Assembly: GCA_963707125.1 (NCBI GenBank) | Contig: CAVPOU010000017.1 | Coordinates: 124,001-188,000 of the forward strand | From: CAVPDE01 sp963707125 | GTDB taxonomy: Bacteria > Desulfobacterota > DSM-4660 > Desulfatiglandales > HGW-15 | Reading direction: 5' to 3' | DNA: 64,000 nucleotides | Shown here: positions 25,440 through 34,529 of the stretch, piece by piece | Layout of the letters: each line of letters starts with the position of its first letter | Numbering within the stretch: the stretch's first letter is position 1 | Made by a program: the position numbers and the translations under genes | The notes under the pieces: generated by a model | The model's database searches: none | Told to the model about the DNA's origin: nothing | Seen by the model: the letters and a program-made list of their open reading frames with translations, nothing else

Positions 25440-27553
25440 ACATCAAAAGGGATACCCACCTCAAGAGCCTACAAAAACTCACTCTTCCTGTCTCAACCCT
25501 CAAGGGTGTCGGCCCCAAGAGGGCTGTTTTCTTTGGCCGGAAAGGGATCAGGACCATACTGGATCTCCTGTTCTTCACTCCCATTCGCTATGAGGACCGC
25601 ACAAAGATCACGCCCATTCATGAGGCTCAGGAAGGAACCCCTGTTCAGGTGCAGGGCAAGGTCTTGTTCGGCAAAGAAGAGAGGTTCTTCCGGAGCACAA
25701 AGAGAATCTTCCGAATCATGATTCATGATGAAGGGGCCGGATTGGAACTGCTCTGGTTCAACTTCAAAAAGCCTCATCTCACCGCCACCGCCGCTCCGGG
25801 AGCGACCCTTCTTGCCTACGGCTCGGTGACCTGGAATCATGGCCGCAGACAAATGGTTCACCCTGAGGTGATGAGGCTGGCCAAGGAAGAGACCGCTGAA
25901 CGGCTCGGCTTCTACCCCGTGTACTCCAGTGTCGAGGGAATGTCCTCCGCGATGGTGCGCTCCCTCATGATGAAAGCCCTGCAAGACTATCTCACCTTGA
26001 TCGTTGATCCCGTTCCAGCACAGCTTGCCGAAGCCCTGGGCCTTCCCTCTCTGGAAGATGCCCTTCGATCGGTCCACTTTCCCCCTAAGGCCTGCTCCAT
26101 CGCTGATCTCAATGCCGGTCAGACCGCTTTTCACAAGAGGCTCCTTTTTGATCGATTCTTCCTGGTCATGCTGACCATCGCTTTTCGGAAGAGGGACAGG
26201 AAAAGGAAGGCCTGCCCCAGCCTGACCCTATCCTCTCATGCCCAAAGTGAAGTGGAACGAATTTTTCCCTTCAAGTTAACCCGGGACCAGACCAGGGCGG
26301 TTCGTGACATCCTCCAGGACCTCTCTGCAGGCAAGCCCATGAGCCGGCTTCTCCTGGGGGATGTGGGGTGCGGCAAGACGGCTGTGGCCGCTGTTGCAGC
26401 CTATACGTGTGTCCTGAACAATGGGCAGACCGCAATCATGGCACCCACTCAAGTGCTGGCCTCTCAGCACCTGGAGTACTTCTCAGGGCTCTCTGAAAAA
26501 ATGGGATTCCGGCCTGCCCTTCTCACCGGCACCCTCCACAAAAGCGAGAGGGAAGGCATCTACCGGAAAATCAGAGAAGGCCGTTGCAACGTGGTCATCG
26601 GGACACAGTCTTTGATTCAGGAAAACCTTGTTTTCCAGAATCTTGGCCTGGTCATCATCGATGAGCAACACCGTTTCGGCGTGAGAGAGAGGGCCCTGAT
26701 AGACAGGAAGGGAAACAACCCTCATCTGCTCGTGATGACGGCAACTCCAATCCCCAGGACGCTCGCCATGACCGTTTACGGCGATATGGACGTCTCTGTT
26801 ATCAAGGAATACCCCCGGGGCCATGTCCCGGCAAGTACCCGTCTGGTCTCTGAGACGGAAAAGCGGGAGGTTTTCGATTTTCTGAGAGCCCGGCTGTCTC
26901 AGGGCGAGCAGGCGTTTGTCATCTGTCCTGTCATCGAAGGGTCAGAGGAGCTGGATTTAAAGAATGCAACAGAAATGGCTCAGAAGCTCGCAAAAATCCT
27001 CAGCCCGCCCTATCGGGTCGGCTTGATGCACGGGCGACTTCCAGTCCAGGAACGGGAGGCAGCGATGGCCGACTTCCGGGGAGGCCGGATAGATCTTCTG
27101 GTAGGGACAACAGTTGTGGAAGTTGGGGTTCATGTCCCCAATGCCACCCTCATGATCATTGAGCACCCCGAGCGCTTCGGCCTCGCTCAGCTTCATCAAC
27201 TGCGGGGTCGGGTGGGAAGGGGCTCTGACAGAGGCGTCTGTTTCCTGATGGCCTCCGGCAGCCTCTCTGAAAATGCCCTTTCCAGGCTCAAGGTTCTGGT
27301 GGATCATCATGACGGATTTGAGATCGCCCAAAAGGATCTCCAAGACCGGGGTTACGGGGAATTGATCGGAACGAAGCAGACCGGTCTTGTCGAATTGGAC
27401 CTTTTGGAAATAATGAAAGAACCGGACCTGCTCACTAGAGCAAAAGAGGAGGCAGAGCATCTTCTGGATGCGGATCCGGATCTCTCGAAAGCCGAGAACC
27501 GCACCCTGAAGGATTTCGTGGAGTCTATACTGAGCCGGCCCATTGATCTCTAG
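25427..27553 (+). CDS. recG: ATP-dependent DNA helicase RecG
   Basis: RecG regresses stalled replication forks. This 708-residue protein has the OB-type wedge domain (LKGVGPKRAVFFGRKGI near residue 25, then VQVQGKVLFGKEERFF). Helicase motifs follow: LLLGDVGCGKTAVAA (Walker A) near 305, IDEQHRFGVRER (DEQH box) near 410, TATPIPRTLAM, VVEVGVHVPNATLM and QLHQLRGRVGRG (motif VI) near 590. Length is usual for the family. The stop codon abuts a MITE-like element. Confidence 0.95.
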   Translation: MERLNIKRDTHLKSLQKLTLPVSTLKGVGPKRAVFFGRKGIRTILDLLFFTPIRYEDRTKITPIHEAQEGTPVQVQGKVLFGKEERFFRSTKRIFRIMIHDEGAGLELLWFNFKKPHLTATAAPGATLLAYGSVTWNHGRRQMVHPEVMRLAKEETAERLGFYPVYSSVEGMSSAMVRSLMMKALQDYLTLIVDPVPAQLAEALGLPSLEDALRSVHFPPKACSIADLNAGQTAFHKRLLFDRFFLVMLTIAFRKRDRKRKACPSLTLSSHAQSEVERIFPFKLTRDQTRAVRDILQDLSAGKPMSRLLLGDVGCGKTAVAAVAAYTCVLNNGQTAIMAPTQVLASQHLEYFSGLSEKMGFRPALLTGTLHKSEREGIYRKIREGRCNVVIGTQSLIQENLVFQNLGLVIIDEQHRFGVRERALIDRKGNNPHLLVMTATPIPRTLAMTVYGDMDVSVIKEYPRGHVPASTRLVSETEKREVFDFLRARLSQGEQAFVICPVIEGSEELDLKNATEMAQKLAKILSPPYRVGLMHGRLPVQEREAAMADFRGGRIDLLVGTTVVEVGVHVPNATLMIIEHPERFGLAQLHQLRGRVGRGSDRGVCFLMASGSLSENALSRLKVLVDHHDGFEIAQKDLQDRGYGELIGTKQTGLVELDLLEIMKEPDLLTRAKEEAEHLLDADPDLSKAENRTLKDFVESILSRPIDL

Positions 27554-27700
27554 CAGGTTGCTGAAAAACGCCCATCTACCGCGTTGCCCTCATCTCTCGT
27601 CATTGCGACGTACTTTCATGTACGTCTCACTCCTCGGGTGAGTTCATCCTGAGCTTGTCGAAGGAGGCGCCTTGTATCTGAGCGTTTTTGAGCAACCTGC
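27553..27700. mobile_element. MITE-like element with terminal inverted repeats (copy 2)
   Basis: Left end GCAGGTTGCTGAAAAACGC and the inverted right end GCAGGTTGCTCAAAAACGC agree at 18 of 19 bases. The interior shares CGTCATTGCGACGTAC and GTACGTCTCACTCCTCGG with copy 1 (12126-12291). A CCTGAGCTTGTCGAAGGA mini-element (27641-27665) interrupts it at a place where copy 1 has none. No target-site duplication was found. Confidence 0.78.
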
Positions 27701-27802
27701 GGGCGAGGTCTTTTTCACCACCCTGCAAGTCTGTTTGACGAGAAGGAAGGATTTGAGGTATAAAGTGTAGTTTTAAGGCCACAAAAATGGAGGTGATTTC
27801 GA

Positions 27803-28969
27803 ATGCACGAATTTCGGAGGATGGAGCGTCTTCCACCCTATGTCTTCAAGGTGGTGGACAAGCTCAAAATGGAGTTGCGACGCCAGGGTGAGGACGTGAT
27901 TGACCTGGGCATGGGAAATCCGGATCTCCCTACGCCCAAGCACATTGTGGACAAGCTCATCGAGGCAGCCCAGAAACCTCACAACTCTCGCTACTCCGCA
28001 TCCGCCGGCATCACCAAGTTGAGACAGGCGATCGCCGATTGGTACAAGCGGCGCTGGGGTGTGGAGATCGACCCTGAGGAGGAAGCCATCGCCACGATGG
28101 GCGCAAAGGAAGGGCTTTCCCATCTGGTCCTTGCCACAGTCAGCCCAGGAGACGTGGTCTTTGCGCCAAACCCGACCTACCCCATTCACCCCTATTCCGT
28201 CATGATTGCGGGCGGGGATCTCCGGAGCATTCCCACAGGTCCTGGGAGAGACTTCTTTGAGGACCTCCTCACAGCGACCAAGCAGACATGGCCGAAGCCG
28301 AAAATGTTGATCCTCTCCTACCCTCACAACCCGACAACGGCTGTTGTGGAGAGGGAGTTCTTTGAAAAGATCGTGGCCTTTTGCCGTGAACACGACATCA
28401 TGGTGGTTCACGATTTTGCCTATGCGGACCTGGTCTTTGATGGATACACGCCGCCCAGCTTTCTTCAAATCCCTGGAGCCAAGGAAATCGGTGTGGAGTT
28501 CTTCAGCCTGTCCAAGAGTTATTCGATGCCGGGATGGAGAGTCGGCTTCTGCGCAGGGAACCCAAGGCTCATTGCTGCCTTGCGGCGAATCAAGAGCTAC
28601 CTGGACTACGGTATGTTCCAGCCGATCCAGATCGCTGCGATTATTGCTCTCAACGGGCCTGATGAGTGTGTGAAAGAAGTGGTGGAGATCTACCGGCAAA
28701 GACGAGACGCCTTGGTGGACGGCCTGAGTCGAGTTGGCTGGTCTATAGAAAAGCCCAAAGGGACGATGTTTGTCTGGGCAAAGATCCCGGAGCCCTATCT
28801 TAAAATGGGGTCTCTTGAATTCGCCAAAATGCTCATGGTGAAATCTAAGGTCGCTGTCTCCCCCGGAGTCGGTTTCGGGGAATATGGAGATGATCATGTT
28901 CGTTTCGCCCTGGTTGAAAATCCCCATCGCATCAATCAGGCGATCCGCGGCATAAAGCAAATATTGTAA
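27803..28969 (+). CDS. AlaC/LL-diaminopimelate-aminotransferase-like aminotransferase
   Basis: This 388-residue class I aminotransferase begins MHEFRRMERLPPYVFKVVDK, as in AlaC-like proteins. It has IDLGMGNPDLPTP, ATMGAKEGLSHL, SYPHNPTTAVVE, HDFAYADLVFDG and SLSKSYSMPGWRVG with the Schiff-base Lys near residue 240. GGAGGTG lies before the ATG. In deltaproteobacteria this gene commonly precedes homoserine dehydrogenase, as here. A role in aspartate- or alanine-family amino acid supply is likely, but substrate is not certain. Confidence 0.88.
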   Translation: MHEFRRMERLPPYVFKVVDKLKMELRRQGEDVIDLGMGNPDLPTPKHIVDKLIEAAQKPHNSRYSASAGITKLRQAIADWYKRRWGVEIDPEEEAIATMGAKEGLSHLVLATVSPGDVVFAPNPTYPIHPYSVMIAGGDLRSIPTGPGRDFFEDLLTATKQTWPKPKMLILSYPHNPTTAVVEREFFEKIVAFCREHDIMVVHDFAYADLVFDGYTPPSFLQIPGAKEIGVEFFSLSKSYSMPGWRVGFCAGNPRLIAALRRIKSYLDYGMFQPIQIAAIIALNGPDECVKEVVEIYRQRRDALVDGLSRVGWSIEKPKGTMFVWAKIPEPYLKMGSLEFAKMLMVKSKVAVSPGVGFGEYGDDHVRFALVENPHRINQAIRGIKQIL

Positions 28970-28982
28970 GATGCATGGTACT

Positions 28983-29103
28983 AATGCGAACGCATTAAAT
29001 CCTTTTACACTCGGCGGCACCCCCTCACCCTTCCCTCTCCCCCAAGTTGGGGGAGAGGGCGGGGTGAGGGGGTTGAGTGGTAAGAAATTAAATGCGTTCG
29101 TAT
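28983..29103. repeat. Nested palindromic element
   Basis: Outer arms CGAACGCATTAAAT and ATTTAATGCG-like sequence (inverted) surround inner arms CCCCCTCACCC / GGGGTGAGGGGG and CCCTCTCCCCCAA / TTGGGGGAGAGGG. The whole could fold as one long hairpin in the spacer between the aminotransferase and homoserine dehydrogenase. The inner part is the CCCTCTCCC family also found near 5860. Confidence 0.75.
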
Positions 29104-29128
29104 ACGTCATAGAGTTCAAGGGAAGCAC

Positions 29129-30463
29129 ATGGATCACGTAAACGTCGGCATTATCGGTTTCGGCACAGTGGGTTCGGGGACTGTCCAGATTCTTCTTGAA
29201 AACCGTGATCTCATCACGAGCCGGGTGGGATCTGAGATCGTGATCAAGAAGATTGCAGATCTCGATCTGGACACAGACAGGGGAATCCCTTTAGACCGTA
29301 ATCTCCTCACGAGGGATGCGATGGAGATCATCAACGATCCTCAGATCGACATCGTGGTTGAGCTCATCGGGGGCCTTCGGCAGGCCAAGGACTACATCCT
29401 TTTGTCCATGGAGAAAGGGAAGCACGTGGTCACTGCGAACAAGGCTCTCCTCGCAGAACACGGGAAAGAGATCTACCGCGCTGCGGAGAGAAATGGGGTC
29501 AGTCTTGCGTTTGAAGCAAGCGTCGGCGGGGGCATCCCGGTCATCCGCTCCCTGAGAGAGGGCCTCTCTGCAAACCGGATCAGGACCATCATGGGAATTC
29601 TGAACGGGACGTCCAACTACATCCTCACGGCCATGTCCCAGAAGGGACTCCCCTATGATCAGGCGGTTCAGGAAGCCATCCAACTTGGTTACGCGGAAGA
29701 TCCCCCAACCCTGGATGTGGATGGCACGGATGCGGCTCACAAGCTGGCGATCCTGATCTCGATCGCCTTCGGCGTGCCGGTTTCTTTTCAGAGCATCTAC
29801 CGTGAGGGCATTGATCGTTTGACTCCTGATGACCTTCGGTATGCAAGCGAATTCGGATACTGCATCAAGCTTCTGGCCATTGCCAGGAAGGCTGGGCCCA
29901 GGGTGGAGGCGAGGGTGCATCCCACGATGGTCGCCCTGAACCACATCATGGCCAACGTGAACGGCGTCTACAACGCGATTTACCTGGAAGGGGATTTTGT
30001 CGGGCCGAACCTCTACTATGGGTACGGAGCGGGCAAAAGGGCGACGGGCAGCGCAATCGTTTCGGATCTTATGCACTTGGCCAGGCAGATCCGAAGCGGC
30101 GTCAAAAACCTGATGCCTCCACTGGCCCACGTCAAACCGGAGCGCGGCGAAATCTCCATTCAACCGATTGAAGAACTGCGCAGTTCCTACTACTTCAGGT
30201 TTTCAGCCGTGGACAGCCCGGGAGTTCTTTCAAAAATCTCTGGTGTCCTCGGAGAAAACGATATCAGCATTTATTCGGTGATTCAGAAGGGAAGGGAAGT
30301 GGACGGCTCAGTCCCGGTGGTCATGCTGACTCACGAGGCAAAGGAGAGCAGTGTGATGCAAGCGCTCTCTCAAATGGAGCAGTTGGAGGTGCTCACCGAC
30401 AAAACCGTGACGATCAGGGTGGAAGCAAGTAAGCAGGGAGCAAGCAGTAGCAGTAGGCAGTAA
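29129..30463 (+). CDS. hom: Homoserine dehydrogenase with C-terminal ACT domain
   Basis: This enzyme reduces aspartate semialdehyde to homoserine on the way to threonine and methionine. The 444-residue protein has the NAD(P) loop VGIIGFGTVGSGTVQ near residue 6, VTANKALLAEHG near 100, GILNGTSNYILT near 154 and the ACT domain from about 355 (FSAVDSPGVLSKISGVL), which allows feedback control. AAGGGAAG precedes the ATG. The last residues (QGASSSSRQ) are translated from a GCAGTAGGCAGTAAGC-type repeat. Confidence 0.94.
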   Translation: MDHVNVGIIGFGTVGSGTVQILLENRDLITSRVGSEIVIKKIADLDLDTDRGIPLDRNLLTRDAMEIINDPQIDIVVELIGGLRQAKDYILLSMEKGKHVVTANKALLAEHGKEIYRAAERNGVSLAFEASVGGGIPVIRSLREGLSANRIRTIMGILNGTSNYILTAMSQKGLPYDQAVQEAIQLGYAEDPPTLDVDGTDAAHKLAILISIAFGVPVSFQSIYREGIDRLTPDDLRYASEFGYCIKLLAIARKAGPRVEARVHPTMVALNHIMANVNGVYNAIYLEGDFVGPNLYYGYGAGKRATGSAIVSDLMHLARQIRSGVKNLMPPLAHVKPERGEISIQPIEELRSSYYFRFSAVDSPGVLSKISGVLGENDISIYSVIQKGREVDGSVPVVMLTHEAKESSVMQALSQMEQLEVLTDKTVTIRVEASKQGASSSSRQ

Positions 30464-30803
30464 GCAGAAAGCGGAGATAAACAGTCATCAGTGGTCAGTC
30501 ATCCCTTCGATGAACTCAGGGCCTTCGGCAGTCAACAGTGAGCGGTAAACAGTAAGCGGCAAAAGCAGAAGGGAAAGATTCTAGATACTGGATTCTGGAT
30601 GCTGGCCGAGAGCTGAACGAAAAGAGGTCAAAACGTAAAAAATATCGAGAAGCAAAGCGATCACGAAAGCAAGAAAACCCGTCTTCTTTCGTGCTTTCGT
30701 CCTTTCGTGTTTTCGTGGTGGTTTTTCCGGTTTTCAACTTTAGACACTTTAGCCTCCGGCCTGTAGGGCCTACGGCCCGGAGGGACACTTTAGGCACTTC
30801 TTC
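30464..30803. repeat. Repeat-filled spacer upstream of the phosphoglycerate mutase-like gene
   Basis: This 340-base spacer has no gene. In order it holds GCAGTAAGC and CAGTCATCAGTGG arrays, a CCCTTCGA...CTCAGGG mini-element (about 30506-30525), a TTCTAGATACTGGATTCTGG stretch, CACGAAAGC and its inverted TTTCGTG array (about 30660-30722), and the palindrome CCTCCGGCCTGTAGGGCC then TACGGCCCGGAGG (about 30751-30783). Confidence 0.7.
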
Positions 30804-32027
30804 ATGAGCAACAGAAAATACATCGTCCTAGTCGGCGACGGGATGGGCGATTACCCGCTCCAGGAACTTGGCGGGAAGACTCCCCTTCAGGTGGCTGAGA
30901 CTCAGAACATGGACCGCATTGCCGCCTGCCGGATCGGTCTTGCCCGGACCATCCCTGAAGGAATGGAACCGGGCAGTGATGTGGCGAATCTCTCCTTGCT
31001 CGGCTACGATCCCCGAGTTTATCACACGCGACGCGCTCCCTTCGAAGCAGCCAGCATGCACGTGGAATTGAAACCGGATGAGATCGCCTACCGAATGAAC
31101 CTGGTCACTCTGGATCTGAACTCGGATCATGAAGTCATCATGGTCAGCCACAGCTCAGGAGATCTCCCCTCCGAGGATGCGCGCCAAATCGTGGACGACC
31201 TCAAGAAGGAGCTCAAGCTTCCAGGCACCACGATCTACCAGGGGGTGGGATACCGCCATCTCCTGGTCTGGCAGAACGGGCCTGAAGATGCAGCCACCAT
31301 CCCTCCCCATGACGTTCTGGGCCAGAACATGGCTCTTTACTTGAATGAAGCCTCCGATAACCAGGTCCAGCGCCTGATCCGCAATTCCTGGCCTATCCTG
31401 AAGAATCATCCTGTAAACCAGAAACGCCGGCAGCGCAAAGAAATGGAAGCCAACTCCATCTGGCTCTGGGGCCAGGGCAGAGCACCGAAGCTCCCGCGCT
31501 TTGAAGAAAAATATGGGCTCAAAGGCGCGGTCATATGCGCCGTTGATCTCTTAAGGGGCATAGGTATTTATGCAGGCTTCGAGCCGATTTACGTTGAGGG
31601 CGCTACAGGGTACCTCAACACCAACTACCGCGGCAAAGCAGAAGCGGCTCTTCATGCCTTGAAGCGACTTGATTTTGTCTTTCTTCACGTGGAAGCCCCT
31701 GACGAAGCAGGCCACGCAGGAAACTGCAAAGAAAAAATAGAGGCCATCGAGAATTTCGACCACAAAGTTGTGGGCACGGTGCTTGAAGGTTTAGAAAGGT
31801 TCGATGATTTCCGAATCATGGTGCTCAGCGACCATTTGACGCCTATTCCCAAGAGAACCCATACTGGTGAGCCGACTCCTTTTGCCTGGGCTTCGAAAAG
31901 AGAACTGGAACGCTCAGGGGCCGGAGCAGTTTTCTCGGAGGATTCCGCCCGCAAGAGCGGACTGCTGGTTGAGCAAGGCTGGAACCTGATGGATCAATTC
32001 GTTTTCGGACAGGCCGCAAAACCCTGA
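30804..32027 (+). CDS. Cofactor-independent phosphoglycerate mutase family protein; predicted homoserine kinase
   Basis: This 407-residue protein is of the archaeal-type independent phosphoglycerate mutase (ApgM) family in the alkaline phosphatase superfamily. Metal and substrate motifs include VLVGDGMGDYPL at the N-terminus, EPGSDVANLSLLGYDP near 54, HVEAPDEAGHAGN near 295 and LSDHLTPIPKRTHTGEPTPF near 345. Members next to homoserine dehydrogenase have been proposed (TIGR02535) to act as a non-homologous homoserine kinase. The position directly after hom supports that; plain phosphoglycerate mutase activity is the alternative. Confidence 0.82.
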   Translation: MSNRKYIVLVGDGMGDYPLQELGGKTPLQVAETQNMDRIAACRIGLARTIPEGMEPGSDVANLSLLGYDPRVYHTRRAPFEAASMHVELKPDEIAYRMNLVTLDLNSDHEVIMVSHSSGDLPSEDARQIVDDLKKELKLPGTTIYQGVGYRHLLVWQNGPEDAATIPPHDVLGQNMALYLNEASDNQVQRLIRNSWPILKNHPVNQKRRQRKEMEANSIWLWGQGRAPKLPRFEEKYGLKGAVICAVDLLRGIGIYAGFEPIYVEGATGYLNTNYRGKAEAALHALKRLDFVFLHVEAPDEAGHAGNCKEKIEAIENFDHKVVGTVLEGLERFDDFRIMVLSDHLTPIPKRTHTGEPTPFAWASKRELERSGAGAVFSEDSARKSGLLVEQGWNLMDQFVFGQAAKP

Positions 32028-32377
32028 GCTTGACACAGGAGCCCCTTTTCAATATGTTGCCTTTCGTTTGTCGCCTGCGGCAGGTCGCTTGCAGCAAGGA
32101 TATGAGAGCAACGCTTCTGATTTCGCAAGAAACTGAAGTTGATGTTCTCGTGAAAAGTCCGGAAATGAAGTGCTCCGTCATTCCGGCGAACCCCGGATCA
32201 GGTCCGGGGCAGGCCCCGGAATCCAGTCCCTTCGATTAGTTATAAATCATCTGGACTCCGGTGACCCTGTCCCGGCGAAAGCCAGGAACCGGAGTGACGA
32301 CTTCTTACGAAGCCATCAAAATTGACCCCAGACAAAGGACAGCTTGCAACATACTCTTCACCAAAGGAGATACACCC
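32028..32377. repeat. Gene-free spacer with GGATTCCGG-type repeats upstream of adk
   Basis: A longer frame reaching adk from 32261 only translates repeat. About 32178-32300 holds GTCATTCCGGCGAACCCCGG, CCGGGGCAGGCCCCGG, and ACTCCGGTGACCCTGTCC then CGGCGAAAG palindromes. CTGCGGCAGG and CTTGCAGCAAG palindromes lie near 32075-32100. AAGGAG just before 32378 is the adk ribosome site. Confidence 0.65.
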
Positions 32378-33058
32378 ATGAACATTCTGTTTTTCGGCCC
32401 CAATGGAAGCGGTAAGGGCACACAGGGTGCCATTGTCAAAGACAAGTTTAAGATTCCCCACATTGAGACCGGTGTGATTTTCAGAGACAATATTTCACGT
32501 GGGACTGCGCTTGGGAAGGAAGCCAAGGGGTACATTGATCGGGGTGAACTCGTCCCCGACAGCATCACCATCCCCATGATCCTTGCCCGCATCAAAGAAG
32601 GCGATTGCAGGAACGGATGGCTCCTGGATGGTTTCCCAAGAAACCTGACCCAGGCCCAGGAACTGGATAAGGCCCTCAAGAAAGAAAAGATCCCGCTGGA
32701 CACCGTCATTGAGATGGTCCTCGACCGGCAGATTGCAAAAAACCGGATCATGGGCCGCCGCCTTTGTGTCAAAGACAATAACCATCCCAACAACATCTAC
32801 ATTGACGCCATCAAGCCCAATGGAGACAAATGCAGGGTCTGCGGAGACGACCTCAAAACCAGGTCCGACGACCAGGACGAGGGGGCTATCGACAAGCGCC
32901 ACAGCATCTACTATGACCAGAAGACCGGGACCGTGGCGGCAATCAACTACTTCAAGGACCTCTCGAAAAAGAACAATGGGAATCCCAAGATGGTCGAATT
33001 GGATGGGAGGCCGGGCGTCAAAGAAGTTTCGAACGAACTCCTTGGCAAGCTGAAGTGA
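32378..33058 (+). CDS. adk: Adenylate kinase
   Basis: Adenylate kinase interconverts ATP, ADP and AMP. The 226-residue protein has the P-loop GPNGSGKGT near residue 7, TGVIFRDNISRGTALG in the AMP-binding region, LLDGFPRNLTQAQELD near 85 and a long lid (GRRLCVKDNNHPNNIY to CRVCGDDLKTRSDD). The lid carries three Cys, suggesting a divergent zinc or redox-stabilised lid. It diverges from standard Adk, where GLPGAGKGT and LDGFPRT are usual. AAAGGAG precedes the ATG at 32378. Confidence 0.87.
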   Translation: MNILFFGPNGSGKGTQGAIVKDKFKIPHIETGVIFRDNISRGTALGKEAKGYIDRGELVPDSITIPMILARIKEGDCRNGWLLDGFPRNLTQAQELDKALKKEKIPLDTVIEMVLDRQIAKNRIMGRRLCVKDNNHPNNIYIDAIKPNGDKCRVCGDDLKTRSDDQDEGAIDKRHSIYYDQKTGTVAAINYFKDLSKKNNGNPKMVELDGRPGVKEVSNELLGKLK

Positions 33059-33080
33059 CGGACTCGTAAGAAGTCCCGTT

Positions 33081-33214
33081 CCCCCTTCGATACCTCAGGA
33101 CGAACGGTCCTGCCGATCATGGTGAGGTATCGAACCATACCTCAGGGCGAACGGATGAAATGAGCTGTAACTATCTGATTTTCCGTTCGTGATGAGGTAT
33201 CGAACCATGAACGG
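33081..33214. repeat. GAGGTATCGA palindromic repeats, several copies
   Basis: CCTTCGATACCTCAGGACG then AACGG, its inverted partner GTGAGGTATCGAACC, and CCGTTCGTGATGAGGTATCG then AACCATGAACGG lie in tandem. They match the family at 3003-3078. Confidence 0.75.
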
Positions 33215-33249
33215 AATGTATTTTCCCAACTTTTGCGGGGCCGTCTTCA

Positions 33250-34494
33250 ATGACTCATGCCGAATGGATCAGAGAAGAATTCCCGGCGATCAGTAAGTCC
33301 CTTGGTTTTATCTACACCCCTGCGGAAGAGATAGGAGACCGCCACAGGAAGCTCCGAGAACTGATGGAAGCAGAAGGGATGGAGGCTTTCCTCGCAGTCC
33401 AGAAAATGGACTATTTCTATCTCTCCGGCACTGCACAGGATGCTCTCCTCTTTGTTCCTCTTGACGGAAAATCCCTCCTCATGGTGAGAAGGGAACTGGA
33501 AAGAGCCAGGATGGAATCCCCTATCGAGCATGTGGTGGGCCTGAAATCCCTTCGGGAACTCCCCTCTCTTGTTGCAGAGCACATGGGAAAACAGCCCCGT
33601 GTCCTTGGTCTTGAGATGGACATCCTTCCTGTCAGAGACTATCTCCGGCTGCAATCGCTCTTTCCGGATTCAAAGCTTGTGGACGGCTCCAAGATCATCA
33701 GAGACATCCGAAAGATCAAATCCCCTTTTGAAATCCACCTCATGAGAAAAGCCGGAGACATTGGAAAGAAGGTCTACCAGGAAGCCGGGAAGATCCTGAG
33801 GCAAGGAATGACGGAAATAGAATTCGGGGGTCTCCTGGAAGCGGCGGCAAAAAAGCTCGGTCACGAAGGACTGCTTCGCGTCAGATCCTTCAATTATGAA
33901 GCGTATTCGTGGCACGTGCTCAGCGGTTCAAACGGAGGCATCGTCAGCCAGTCCGACTCTCCCATGGGCGGATTAGGCCTCTCTCCGGCCTTCCCGGTCG
34001 GGGCCAGCCGCAGAGTGATGCAAGCCCGCGAACCGATCCTGGTGGACTTCGGGATTTGTTACCACGGGTACCAGGCCGATGAGACACGCATGTTCTCCAT
34101 CGGGAAAATGCCCCGGAAGTTCATCGTCGCCTACCAAGCCTGTCGGGATATCCATGATGCCGTGCTCGCTGAGACACGGCCCGGCGCGGACTGTGAGAGT
34201 ATCTTTCTGAGGACTCTTGAACTTGCGAGGGCCCTGGGATACGAGGACAGCTATCTGGGTCCCCCCGGTTTACAGACAAAGTTCATCGCCCATGGGATCG
34301 GCCTTGAACTCAATGAATATCCCTTCCTTGCTCAGGGGCAATCTTATCCCCTTGAAGAAGGGATGACCTTTGCGGTGGAGCCCAAGATTGTCTTTCCAGG
34401 CGAAGGCTCGGTGGGGCTTGAGAACACCGTGGTGGTCACACAGGAGGGGTGTGAAATCCTCACCCCCATGGACATGGAGATCGTGGAAGTGTGA
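33250..34494 (+). CDS. M24 family peptidase (Xaa-Pro aminopeptidase-like)
   Basis: This 414-residue protein has a creatinase-like N-terminal domain (about 1-150) and a C-terminal pita-bread domain. The five metal ligands of active M24 enzymes are present: two Asp in LVDFGICYHGYQADETR near residue 270, His in AHGIGLELNEYP near 350, Glu in AVEPKIVFP near 378 and Glu in GLENTVVV near 393. The substrate is likely proline-containing peptides, though this branch also includes non-peptide hydrolases. No strong ribosome site is visible; repeats lie just upstream. Confidence 0.85.
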   Translation: MTHAEWIREEFPAISKSLGFIYTPAEEIGDRHRKLRELMEAEGMEAFLAVQKMDYFYLSGTAQDALLFVPLDGKSLLMVRRELERARMESPIEHVVGLKSLRELPSLVAEHMGKQPRVLGLEMDILPVRDYLRLQSLFPDSKLVDGSKIIRDIRKIKSPFEIHLMRKAGDIGKKVYQEAGKILRQGMTEIEFGGLLEAAAKKLGHEGLLRVRSFNYEAYSWHVLSGSNGGIVSQSDSPMGGLGLSPAFPVGASRRVMQAREPILVDFGICYHGYQADETRMFSIGKMPRKFIVAYQACRDIHDAVLAETRPGADCESIFLRTLELARALGYEDSYLGPPGLQTKFIAHGIGLELNEYPFLAQGQSYPLEEGMTFAVEPKIVFPGEGSVGLENTVVVTQEGCEILTPMDMEIVEV

Positions 34495-34529
34495 TCCTAT
34501 TTAATGTCCGATGTGGAGCTTCGGCTGGA

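Noticed and set aside
27773..29137. Antisense frame of about 450 codons opposite the AlaC-like aminotransferase
   Set aside because: It spans a whole conserved gene and a palindromic spacer, and its product has no recognisable motif.
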